A stretch of DNA of 14,626 bases from JAIOPA01 sp964655175 (GTDB taxonomy: Bacteria; Eisenbacteria; RBG-16-71-46). The stretch is from contig CAZZLY010000077.1 in NCBI GenBank assembly GCA_964655175.1, positions 1 through 14,626 on the forward strand. Direction: 5' to 3'. Below the pieces are notes generated by a model, which ran no database searches, was not told where the DNA came from, and saw only the letters and a program-made list of their open reading frames with translations. Each line of letters begins with the position of its first letter. The first letter of the stretch is position 1. The position numbers were made by a program, and so were the translations under genes. Below are positions 1 through 6,510 of the stretch, piece after piece.

Positions 1-159
1 CGCGCGGAACCGCGCAAGTCGTTATCCCGCCGCGCGTCTGGGGCGGAACGCGCAGCCCACGCAGGGCGGTGCCGTGCGGCTTGCATGGCCGCGCGTTGCA
101 GGTGCGTGAGCGCACGCAGGGCTGCCGCGCGGGGGGCGCGGACGGGACCGGGCGGCGAC
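1..159. other. edge region without a convincing gene
   Basis: This is the stretch beyond the 3' end of the methyltransferase. Short open frames exist on both strands, for example a plus frame that stops at 107-109 and a minus frame from an ATG at 86-84. None has a ribosome site, and third-position G+C in the minus frame is about 70%, well below the roughly 90% or more of the real genes here. A 10-bp direct repeat (cacgcagggc at 58-67 and 113-122) and a 6-bp hairpin (103-108 with 113-118) are present. I read it as intergenic, or possibly the tail of a gene outside the window. Confidence 0.5.
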
Positions 160-1077
160 TCAGCCGCGCGAGGCGGCGGGCTTGCGGGCCACGAACACGG
201 CGCGGTCCCCGAGCGCGTTGAACGCTCGGGTGAGCGGCACGTTCACGGCGTCGAACGCGTCCATGACGCGGGCCTGCAGCGCGGTCTTGCGACCGTAGCG
301 CGGCCCCGGCGGGATCTTGGCCTGCTCGCACGCGACGGGCTCGAGCCCCACGCGACGCGCGAGCGCGGCGAGCGAGGCCGGCCGGAACTCCCACAGATGG
401 TACGGCGGCTCGCGCAGCACGATGTCGCGGCCCACAGCACCGTAGAGCGCCAGCCCCACGCGGCGCGCGAGCGAATGCGTCGTGATCGGACCGCGCACCA
501 CCACGTGCCCGCCGGGAGCGAGCACGCGCGCGACCTGCTGCAGCGTGGCGCGGCAGTCCGGGACGTGCTCGAGCACGTCGCCCATGAACACGAGGTCGAA
601 CGCATCGGCCTCGAGTGGCGCGTCGTCGAGCGTGCCGCGATGCACGTCGAGTCCGAGCGCGCGCGCGTCGGCCACGGCATCGGCCGACAGCTCCACCCCG
701 CGCACGTGCCAGCCGCGCGCCTGGGCACGCTGCAGCAGCAACCCCGCCGCGCAGCCCACCTCGAGCAGGCGGCCCTGGCCGCGATAGCGTTCGAGGCGAT
801 CGAGCAAACCGTCGTTCTCGGCGCGGAACGCCTCGGCATCCGTGGAGCGGGCATCGCTTCGACCACAGCGGAAGTCGGTCTCGAAGTACTCCTTGGCGTA
901 CATGCGCTCGAGCGTCGCGCCCACGGGCTGCACGCGCAGGAAGATCATCCCGCAGTCGCGGCACGCGGCCGCGGGGAACGCCCCGCCCTGCCATTCGTAG
1001 CGCATGGCCACCGGCGCGAGCCGCCGCCCGCCGCACGCCAGGCACGCGTCGAGCGTGCGCGTCTCGAGCTCGGTCAT
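160..1077 (-). CDS. class I SAM-dependent methyltransferase with N-terminal zinc-ribbon-like cysteines
   Basis: A predicted soluble 305-residue methyltransferase that would transfer a methyl group from S-adenosylmethionine to an unidentified substrate. Residues 12-43 carry a C-x2-C and C-x2-C pair (C12, C15, C39, C42), probably a structural zinc site. The Rossmann core follows: motif I LEVGCAAG at 105-112, an acidic residue (E129) at the end of strand 2, and FDLVFMGDVLEHVPD at 160-174, the usual post-motif region. The C-terminal part (PPYHLWEF, then KIPP) resembles UbiG/Methyltransf_23-type enzymes often seen in glycan or lipid pathways. I chose the ATG at 1077 because it overlaps the mnmA stop (ATGA) and starts just before the first cysteine; a longer frame to 1152 would run into mnmA. 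Translational coupling to mnmA makes a tRNA-related role conceivable, but nothing in the protein proves it. Confidence 0.85.
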   Translation of the reverse strand: MTELETRTLDACLACGGRRLAPVAMRYEWQGGAFPAAACRDCGMIFLRVQPVGATLERMYAKEYFETDFRCGRSDARSTDAEAFRAENDGLLDRLERYRGQGRLLEVGCAAGLLLQRAQARGWHVRGVELSADAVADARALGLDVHRGTLDDAPLEADAFDLVFMGDVLEHVPDCRATLQQVARVLAPGGHVVVRGPITTHSLARRVGLALYGAVGRDIVLREPPYHLWEFRPASLAALARRVGLEPVACEQAKIPPGPRYGRKTALQARVMDAFDAVNVPLTRAFNALGDRAVFVARKPAASRG

Positions 1078-2201
1078 GCGCGCGCGGACGCCTCGTGGCT
1101 CGGCGTACCGGCCGCACCCAGACTCGCGCGGATCATGCCGCCGCCCATGCAACGGTCGCCGTCGTAGAGCACCGCCAACTGCCCCGGTGTGACCGCCAAC
1201 TGCGGCACGTCGAAGCGCACCTCGACGCCCCCGTCCGGCTGCGGCACCAACGTCGCCATGGCCCCCGCATGGTTGTAACGGATGCGCACGAGCGCGCGCG
1301 TGCCCGGCGCGGGCGGTGCGGGCTGCAGCCAGTTCATGGGCTCGGTCACGAGCCCGGGCCGCTCGAGCGCCTGCCGTGGGCCCAGCGTGACGGTGTTGGC
1401 GGTGGCGTCGATCGCGATCACGTAGCCGCGCTCACCCAGTGCCACGCCCAGGCCCTTCCGCTGTCCGATCGTGTAATGGAGGATGCCGCGATGCGTGCCG
1501 ATCACCCGGCCCTGCTCGTCCACGAACGGGCCCGGTTCGCTGCCGCGCCGCTCGCCGAGCGTGCCCGTGATGTAGCCCGCGTAGTCACCATCGGGCACGA
1601 AGCACAGGTCCTGACTCTCGGGCTTGTCCCACACCGAGAGCCCGAGCCGCTGCGCGTGCGCGCGCACCTCGGTCTTGGGCAACGCCCCGAGCGGGAACAC
1701 GACCTTGGGCAGCACGGCATAGGGGATCGTGGCGAGCGCGTAGGTCTGATCCTTGTGCGCGTCGGCCGCGCGGTACAGCCCCCACACGCCATCGGCATCC
1801 TGCGCCACGCGCGCGTAGTGACCGGTCGCCAGCCGATCGGCGTTGGCGACCGCCATGCGCTGCACGAGGTCGCCGAACTTGAGGTGCTGGTTGCACGAGG
1901 CGCAGGGATACAGTGTGCGGCCGGTGGCGTAGCCCTCGACCCACGGCATCATGACGCGCTCCTTGAACACCTGCTCGGCGTCGACGACGTGGTACGGGAA
2001 CCCCATGGCCATGGCGACGCGGCGCGCATCGTCCATGGCGTCGAGCGTGCAGCAGGCGCGCGGCGACATGGGCGTCTTGCCGTAGCACGCCAACTTGAGC
2101 GTGACGCCCGTGACCGCGTGGCCCTGTTCGGCGAGCAGCGCCGCCGCGACCGCCGAATCCACGCCACCACTCATCGCCGCGAGCACGCGCAACACGGTCA
2201 C
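1074..2201 (-). CDS. mnmA: tRNA-specific 2-thiouridylase MnmA
   Basis: Cytosolic enzyme that adenylates and then thiolates C2 of wobble uridine 34 in Lys, Glu and Gln tRNAs. The 375-residue length is normal. Visible motifs are the ATP-binding PP-loop SGGVDS at 11-16, a CC pair at 50-51 followed by a D-x2-DARRVA stretch, PCASCNQHLKF at 99-109 holding catalytic C103, TGHYAR at 126-131, KDQTYAL at 150-156, and SQDLCF at 196-201 holding catalytic C200. The C-terminal part is the usual beta-barrel region. The GTG start at 2201 overlaps the desulfurase stop (GTGA) and gives the family's normal N-terminus just before the PP-loop; the in-frame ATG at 2174 would begin inside it. Its sulfur very likely comes from the cysteine desulfurase encoded immediately upstream. 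The CxxC form of the first cysteine motif (C100, C103) is noted separately. Confidence 0.97.
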   Translation of the reverse strand: MTVLRVLAAMSGGVDSAVAAALLAEQGHAVTGVTLKLACYGKTPMSPRACCTLDAMDDARRVAMAMGFPYHVVDAEQVFKERVMMPWVEGYATGRTLYPCASCNQHLKFGDLVQRMAVANADRLATGHYARVAQDADGVWGLYRAADAHKDQTYALATIPYAVLPKVVFPLGALPKTEVRAHAQRLGLSVWDKPESQDLCFVPDGDYAGYITGTLGERRGSEPGPFVDEQGRVIGTHRGILHYTIGQRKGLGVALGERGYVIAIDATANTVTLGPRQALERPGLVTEPMNWLQPAPPAPGTRALVRIRYNHAGAMATLVPQPDGGVEVRFDVPQLAVTPGQLAVLYDGDRCMGGGMIRASLGAAGTPSHEASARA

Positions 2202-3355
2202 GCGTGCGCTCCGGCGGCGGCGCGCACGGCGCGCACCGACTCGGCCACGATCGTCACCGCGCGCGCGACGTCGTCGGCGGTGGTGGTGCGTCCGAGCGAG
2301 AAGCGCAGCGTGCACACGGCGCGTTCGGCGGGCACGCCCATCGCGGTGAGCACGGGCGAGGGCTCGACGCCGCCGCTCGCGCAGGCCGCTCCCGCCGACG
2401 CCGCGAGGCCGCGCGCATCGAGCGCGAGCAGCAGATGATCGGCGCGCGCGCCCGGGAACGAGACGTTGACCGTGTTGGGCAGACGCGGGGCGCGCGCGCC
2501 GTTCACGACCAGGTCGGGCAGCGCCAGACGCAGTTCCTGCTCGAACCCCTTGCGCAGCGCCAACTGCCGCGCGCTCTCGTCCGCGAGGTCGCGCTGCGCC
2601 AGTTGCGCGGCCACGCCCAGCGCCACGATGCCCGGCACGTTCTCGGTGCCGGCGCGCCGGCCGCGCTCCTGCGCACTGCCGCGGAACAGCGGCTCGAGCG
2701 GCGCCTTGCCGCGCACGACGAGCACACCCACGCCCTTGGGACCGCCGAACTTGTGCGCCGAGTACGCCAGGTAGTCCACGCCGAGCGCGTCCACGTCCAC
2801 GGGCACCTTGCCCACGCCCTGCACCGCGTCGCACAGCACGCGCATGCCGCGCGCGCGGGCGCGCGCCGAGAGCGCGGCCACGGGCTGCATCACACCGGTC
2901 TCGTTGTTGGCGAGCATGGTCGCCAGCACGGTGACCCCGCTGGGCAGCCCGTTGATCGACTCGGGGTCAGTCAGGCCCTCGGCGTTGCAGGGCAGCGTGG
3001 AATGCGTCCAGCCCAGCGAGGCGAGCACGTCGATCGCCCCGTGCACCGCGTGGTGCTCGATCGCGGCGCAGGCCACGTGCTTGCCGCGCTCGCGCTGCGC
3101 CCACGCGCTGCCGATGAGCGCCAGGTGATCGGCCTCGGTCCCGCCCGAGGTGAACACGACCTCGTCCTCGCGCGCGTTCACCAACGCGGCGGCCTGCGCA
3201 CGGGCGCGCTCGACGGCCGCACGCACGCGCTGACCGTCGCGATGCGCGCTCGAAGGATTCGCCCCGAGGTCGCGCAGGGCCTGCAACATGGCCTCGGCGA
3301 CCTCGGGGCGGACCGGCGTGGTGGCGTTGTGATCGAGGTCGATCGTCCCGGACAT
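2198..3355 (-). CDS. cysteine desulfurase, group I (IscS/NifS/YrvO type)
   Basis: PLP enzyme that converts L-cysteine to alanine and holds the sulfur as a persulfide for tRNA thiolation or Fe-S assembly. It is 385 residues, close to the 380-405 usual for the family. Key features are LDHNATTPV near the N-terminus, TSGGTEADHLAL at 69-80, EHHAV at 100-104, DAVQGVGKV at 176-184 (D176 and Q179 contact PLP), SAHKFGGPKG at 199-208 with Schiff-base K202, RAGTENV at 234-240, and GAACASGG at 322-329 with the persulfide C325. The loop around C325 followed by EPSPVLTAMG is typical of group I. The ATG at 3355 follows a weak GGCGGGG stretch, 25 nt after the TPR gene. It overlaps mnmA by 4 bases, which suggests a partner dedicated to MnmA as described for Bacillus YrvO; no iscU or regulator gene is adjacent, so I give no symbol. 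Confidence 0.95.
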   Translation of the reverse strand: MSGTIDLDHNATTPVRPEVAEAMLQALRDLGANPSSAHRDGQRVRAAVERARAQAAALVNAREDEVVFTSGGTEADHLALIGSAWAQRERGKHVACAAIEHHAVHGAIDVLASLGWTHSTLPCNAEGLTDPESINGLPSGVTVLATMLANNETGVMQPVAALSARARARGMRVLCDAVQGVGKVPVDVDALGVDYLAYSAHKFGGPKGVGVLVVRGKAPLEPLFRGSAQERGRRAGTENVPGIVALGVAAQLAQRDLADESARQLALRKGFEQELRLALPDLVVNGARAPRLPNTVNVSFPGARADHLLLALDARGLAASAGAACASGGVEPSPVLTAMGVPAERAVCTLRFSLGRTTTADDVARAVTIVAESVRAVRAAAGAHA

Positions 3356-3380
3356 GTCCCCGCCGTGCGTGGTCAGTGGC

Positions 3381-3992
3381 TCACTGCCCGGCCAGGAAGC
3401 GCTCGAGCACGTCCACGCTCTCCTTGGCGCTCTGCGCCTCGGGCGAGTTGGGCGCGAGCTCGACGACCTTCTTCCACATGCGGATCGCGTCGCGGTACAG
3501 ACCCGCGTCGGCGAAGCCCACGCCCATGGTGAAGTAGGCGCAGTGCGCACGCGGCTGCTTGGCGAGGATGCCGCGCAGCAGGTCCATGGACTCCGAGAAC
3601 TTGCCCTGCGCGTAGAGCGACGTGGCCAGACGGCAGCTCGCCATGGAATCGAGCGGCGCGATGGCGACGGCCTGACGGTAGAACGTCTGCGCCCACTCCG
3701 ACTTGCTCAGGTTGTCGAGCGCGATCCCCAGGTTGACCATCGTCTTGACGTCCTTGGGGCGCAGCTTGTTGGCCTTGAGGAACACCTGCGCGGCCTCGGT
3801 GTTCTTCTCGCGGTCCAGGTACATGATGCCGAGACGACTGAGGTTGTCGAACTTGGTCGAGTCGCGCGCCACGAGGCGCTCGAGGATCGCGAGCGAGTCG
3901 GTGACGACGGCGGGAGCGGCGGCGGCGGCCTGCGCACGGGGCGCGGCGCCCAGCAGGGCCATGGCGACGAGGACCGGGACGAGACGCTTCAC
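3381..3992 (-). CDS. exported tetratricopeptide-repeat protein
   Basis: A 203-residue protein built of four tandem 34-residue TPRs with no gaps (about 47-80, 81-114, 115-148 and 149-182) and a short capping helix. Such repeats are scaffolds for protein binding; there is no catalytic domain. Residues 1-22 look like a Sec signal peptide: MKR, a hydrophobic LVPVLVAMALLGA core, then APRAQA as the likely signal peptidase I site. No lipobox cysteine is seen, so a periplasmic location is predicted. The GTG start at 3992 is supported by a strong GGAGGT six bases upstream. It is the first gene of the unit that continues into the desulfurase, mnmA and methyltransferase genes, with a 25-nt gap before the desulfurase. 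The binding partner is unknown. Confidence 0.88.
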   Translation of the reverse strand: MKRLVPVLVAMALLGAAPRAQAAAAAPAVVTDSLAILERLVARDSTKFDNLSRLGIMYLDREKNTEAAQVFLKANKLRPKDVKTMVNLGIALDNLSKSEWAQTFYRQAVAIAPLDSMASCRLATSLYAQGKFSESMDLLRGILAKQPRAHCAYFTMGVGFADAGLYRDAIRMWKKVVELAPNSPEAQSAKESVDVLERFLAGQ

Positions 3993-3998
3993 GGGACG

Positions 3999-4004
3999 AC
4001 CTCC
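3999..4004 (-). promoter_or_regulatory. Shine-Dalgarno site fixing the GTG start of the TPR gene
   Basis: On the minus strand GGAGGT lies six bases before the GTG at 3992. It is one of the best ribosome sites in the window and decides the start over the much longer open frame upstream. Confidence 0.75.
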
Positions 4005-4037
4005 GACGGACGGGATGGACGGGTGGCGAACCGGGAA

Positions 4038-4046
4038 AGTGTAGCA
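4038..4046 (-). promoter_or_regulatory. candidate extended -10 promoter for the TPR-desulfurase-mnmA operon
   Basis: The minus strand reads TGC followed by TACACT, an extended -10 box (TGn plus a 4 of 6 match to TATAAT). Transcription would start near 4031, leaving a leader of about 38 nt that contains the GGAGGT site. No clear -35 is visible, as expected for an extended -10 promoter. It lies in the only sizeable gap (3993-4138) on this strand in the left block. Confidence 0.4.
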
Positions 4047-4059
4047 CGCCCGGAAACGG

Positions 4060-4138
4060 CCCCGGAACCCCCGGGGCGGGTCCGCGCCGGGCCCGCGGTC
4101 GCGGCGAGACGCCGTTCGCAGGCCCCCTCGACCGGGGG
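4060..4138 (-). other. two GC hairpins after the PLP-lyase gene
   Basis: Two short perfect stems lie just beyond the lyase stop: CCCCC at 4123-4127 with GGGGG at 4134-4138, and CCCCGG at 4060-4065 with CCGGGG at 4071-4076. Neither is followed by a T run on the minus strand, so they may weaken read-through into the TPR operon without being proper terminators. In DNA this rich such stems also arise by chance. Confidence 0.25.
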
Positions 4139-5320
4139 TCAGGCCCGCGCCAGGGCCTGTTCGAGGTCGGCCCACAGGTCCTCGAGGGACTCGATGCCGG
4201 CCGACAGTCGCACCAGCCCCTCGGGGATGCCCGCACGCGCGCGCCCCTCGGGGCCGATCATCTTGTGCGAGGTGAACGCCGCGAGGTTGGCCAGCGACTC
4301 GACGCCGCCCAGACTGGCCCCGTGGCGGAACACGCGCAGCGCCTCGACCACGCGCAGCGCCGCCTCCGCCCCGCCCGCGACCTCGAACCCGAGCAGCGGC
4401 CCGAAGCCCTCGCGCATCTGACGCACGGCGATCGCGTGCGTGGGATGCGACGGCAGCCCGGGGTAGAAGACCTGCGCCACACGTGCATGCGCCTGCAGGC
4501 GACGCGCCAGTTCGAGCGCGTTGGCGTTGCCCGCGCGCACGCGCTGCGGCAGCGTCTTGAGACTGCGCTCGATGAGCCACGCGGTCGTGGGGTCGCAGTT
4601 GGGTCCGAACACCGTGCGCGCCGCGTGCACCTCGGCGACGGCGGCGCGCGAGCCCGTGACGAGCCCCGCGAGCACGTCGCTGTGCCCGGCGATCGACTTG
4701 GTCGCCGAGTAGAGCGCCAGGTCGACGCCCAGTTCGAGCACGCGTTGTCCGATCGGCGAGGCGATCGTGTTGTCGAGCGTCACGCGCGCCCCGTGCGCAC
4801 GCCCCAACGCGGCCGCCGCCGCGATGTCGAAGCACGCGAGCGTGGGATTGATGGGGCACTCCAGATGCAGCAGCCGCGTCGTGGGCCGGAACGCGGCCGC
4901 CCACGTGTCGGGCTGACGCGCGTCCACGAACGTGTGCGTCCAGCCCAGCCGATCGTGCCCCCACTGCAGCAGCGCCTGCGTGCCGCCGTAGCACGGGTCC
5001 ACGCACACGACGTGGTCGCCCGCCTTGAGCGTGGCCAGGAACGCGGCGCCGATCGCGCCCATGCCCGAGGGGAACAACAGGGCGTCCTCGGCCCCCTCGA
5101 TCGCCGCGAGCGAGCGCTCGGCGGCGTGCACCGTGGGATGGCCCAGTCGCGCGTAGAACGCGCCGGCGCTGCCCTTGGACTGCTCGGCCACCAGGGCGTC
5201 GAGCGACTCGAACGTGAACGTCGCGCTGTGGACGAGCGGCGTGCTCACCGGCCCGGTCGCGCCCAGATGGGCACCGTGGACCGCGCGCGTCTCGAGTCCG
5301 GGTTCGCGTTCGGGGGTCAT
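4139..5320 (-). CDS. Cys/Met metabolism PLP-dependent enzyme (cystathionine gamma-synthase/lyase-like)
   Basis: A 393-residue member of the trans-sulfuration PLP family, which cleaves or forms C-S bonds of cystathionine, homocysteine or O-acyl-homoserine. Landmarks are Y56 and R58 (YARLGHPT, contacts to the neighbouring subunit's PLP phosphate), PSGMGAI at 84-90, Y111 in YGGT (stacks on PLP), ECPINPTL at 154-161, D183 in TLDNTIASP, Schiff-base K208 in YSATKSIAGHSD, ASLGGVESL at 335-343, and RLSAGIE at 371-377, where R371 should bind the substrate carboxylate. YGGT lacks the cysteine typical of methionine gamma-lyase (YGCT), so gamma-synthase, gamma-lyase or beta-lyase is more likely; sequence alone does not decide. 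The ATG at 5320 follows GAGGA by 4 bases. It lies upstream of the desulfurase operon and could supply its cysteine. Confidence 0.9.
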   Translation of the reverse strand: MTPEREPGLETRAVHGAHLGATGPVSTPLVHSATFTFESLDALVAEQSKGSAGAFYARLGHPTVHAAERSLAAIEGAEDALLFPSGMGAIGAAFLATLKAGDHVVCVDPCYGGTQALLQWGHDRLGWTHTFVDARQPDTWAAAFRPTTRLLHLECPINPTLACFDIAAAAALGRAHGARVTLDNTIASPIGQRVLELGVDLALYSATKSIAGHSDVLAGLVTGSRAAVAEVHAARTVFGPNCDPTTAWLIERSLKTLPQRVRAGNANALELARRLQAHARVAQVFYPGLPSHPTHAIAVRQMREGFGPLLGFEVAGGAEAALRVVEALRVFRHGASLGGVESLANLAAFTSHKMIGPEGRARAGIPEGLVRLSAGIESLEDLWADLEQALARA

Positions 5321-5335
5321 GGGGTCCTCGCGGGA

Positions 5336-5365
5336 TTGGCGGTGCGTGGCGGCATTCGTTACGGT
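5336..5365 (+). promoter_or_regulatory. candidate promoter of the GT9 gene
   Basis: TTGGCG (5336-5341) and TACGGT (5360-5365) are separated by 18 bases, giving a predicted start near 5372 and a leader of about 21 nt. Both boxes are weak matches. The 72-nt region between the two divergent genes must also hold the start signals of the PLP-lyase gene, for which I see no good box. Confidence 0.25.
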
Positions 5366-5392
5366 CCCGCGCATCGTGAACGAGAGCCCCCG

Positions 5393-6433
5393 GTGAAGCA
5401 ATCCCGCGCCTCGGTGCGCCGCCTCCTGTTCGTCCGCCCGCGGTTCCTGGGCGACGTGTGCCTGACGCTGCCCGCGGTGGACGCCGCGCTCGCGGCGAAC
5501 CCCGGCGCCGAGGCCGCCTACCTGACCGAGGCGGGACTGGCGCCCCTGCTGCGGGGCGATCCCCGGTTCGCGCGCGTGATCGAGGTGCCCGCGAAGCCCG
5601 ATGCGCGCGCCACGTTCGCGCTGGTGCGCGCGATGCGCGCGTTCGCCCCCGACGTGGCGTTCGACTTCTTCTGCAACCCGCGCACGGCGGTGTGGACGCG
5701 CCTCTCGGGGGCGCGCGTGCGCGTGGGCTATCCCAACAAGGGCTGGCGATCGGCGCTGTACACGCACCACGCGCGGCCGCGCACGCTCTCCAGCGTGGGC
5801 TTCCATCTCGCCTCGGTCGCCGCCCTGGGCTGGGACGTGCCCGCGCACGACGTGTCGCCGCGGCTCGCGTTGCCCGAGGCGCTGCGCGACGAGGCGCGCG
5901 CGGGGCTGCGCGAACTCGGCGTGCGCGACGACGCGCGGCTCGTGGGGATGCATCCGGGCGCGCGCTGGCCCACGCGGCGCTGGTCGCCCGAGCGCTTCGC
6001 CGAACTCGCGGGGCGTGTGCTGGACGCGCACGCCGACGCGGTCGTGCTCGTGAGCGCGGGCCCCGGCGAGCGCGCCATGGCCGAGGCGGTACTGGCGCAC
6101 CTGCCGCGCGAGCGGGCGCGGCTCATCGACGGCTGGCCGCTCGCGCGGTTCGTGGCGCTGCAATCGCTGTGCACCGCGTTCGTGTGCGGCGACACCGGCC
6201 CGGTGCACACCGCGGTCGCCGCGGGCGCGCCCACGCTGGGGCTCATGAGCCGCAACCGACCGGCCATGTTCTTCCCCTACCCCGCCTCCGACGGCCACCG
6301 CGCCTACTGGTCGCGCGCCGAGTGCTCGCCGTGCGATCGCGACGTGTGCGACGACCTGCGCTGCCTGACGCGACTCACGGTCGAGGGCGCGTGGGCGCGG
6401 CTCGCCGGCATGCTGGCGCACGCACGGACGTAG
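5393..6433 (+). CDS. glycosyltransferase family 9 (ADP-heptose:LPS heptosyltransferase-like)
   Basis: A 346-residue GT-B enzyme, expected to add heptose or a related sugar to the lipopolysaccharide core on the inner face of the cytoplasmic membrane. The N-terminal domain begins RRLLFVRPRFLGDVCLTLPA (9-28) with the conserved GD pair (D21). The C-terminal domain has MHPGARWPTRRWSPERF (H187 onward) and CGDTGPVHTAVAAGAPTLGL (D267 to H272), the nucleotide-sugar signature of GT9. A cysteine cluster C311-x2-C314-x4-C319-x4-C324 near the end is also common in this family. The GTG at 5393 is the only sensible start in frame; the upstream frame is antisense to the PLP-lyase gene. Its ribosome site is poor (GAGAG). 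No other LPS gene is in the window, so donor and acceptor are not certain. Confidence 0.9.
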   Translation: MKQSRASVRRLLFVRPRFLGDVCLTLPAVDAALAANPGAEAAYLTEAGLAPLLRGDPRFARVIEVPAKPDARATFALVRAMRAFAPDVAFDFFCNPRTAVWTRLSGARVRVGYPNKGWRSALYTHHARPRTLSSVGFHLASVAALGWDVPAHDVSPRLALPEALRDEARAGLRELGVRDDARLVGMHPGARWPTRRWSPERFAELAGRVLDAHADAVVLVSAGPGERAMAEAVLAHLPRERARLIDGWPLARFVALQSLCTAFVCGDTGPVHTAVAAGAPTLGLMSRNRPAMFFPYPASDGHRAYWSRAECSPCDRDVCDDLRCLTRLTVEGAWARLAGMLAHART

Positions 6434-6480
6434 CGCGTCGGCACGCGCGGCGCGCGGTCCGCGTGCGACGTGCGCCGTCG

Positions 6481-6489
6481 TGGTAGCCT
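6481..6489 (+). promoter_or_regulatory. candidate extended -10 promoter of the DUF62 gene
   Basis: TGG followed by TAGCCT forms a TGn-type extended -10 box about 22 bases before the start codon. The predicted transcript start near 6496 would leave a leader of about 15 nt that just includes GGAGG at 6501-6505. No -35 is visible in the 77-nt spacer. Confidence 0.3.
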
Positions 6490-6510
6490 GCGGCACCCAC
6501 GGAGGCCGCC

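Noticed and set aside
58..122. Ten-base direct repeat as a possible attachment site or mobile-element end
   Set aside because: The copies are short, 45 bases apart, GC-rich, and no integrase, transposase or tRNA gene is nearby.
1..159. tRNA or other RNA gene in the left-edge gap
   Set aside because: No cloverleaf, T-loop motif or CCA end could be found on either strand.
615..2438. 607-codon plus-strand open frame across mnmA and the methyltransferase
   Set aside because: It lies antisense to two well-identified genes, is rich in Arg/Ala/His low-complexity sequence and has no motif. Long antisense frames are expected when third codon positions are nearly all G or C.
4983..4994. Methionine gamma-lyase identity for the PLP enzyme
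   Set aside because: The active-site segment reads YGGT and lacks the cysteine (YGCT) typical of methionine gamma-lyase.
4265..5392. Long in-frame extension upstream of the GT9 gene
   Set aside because: It is antisense to the PLP-lyase gene, which has all its catalytic residues; the GT9 fold begins just after the GTG at 5393.
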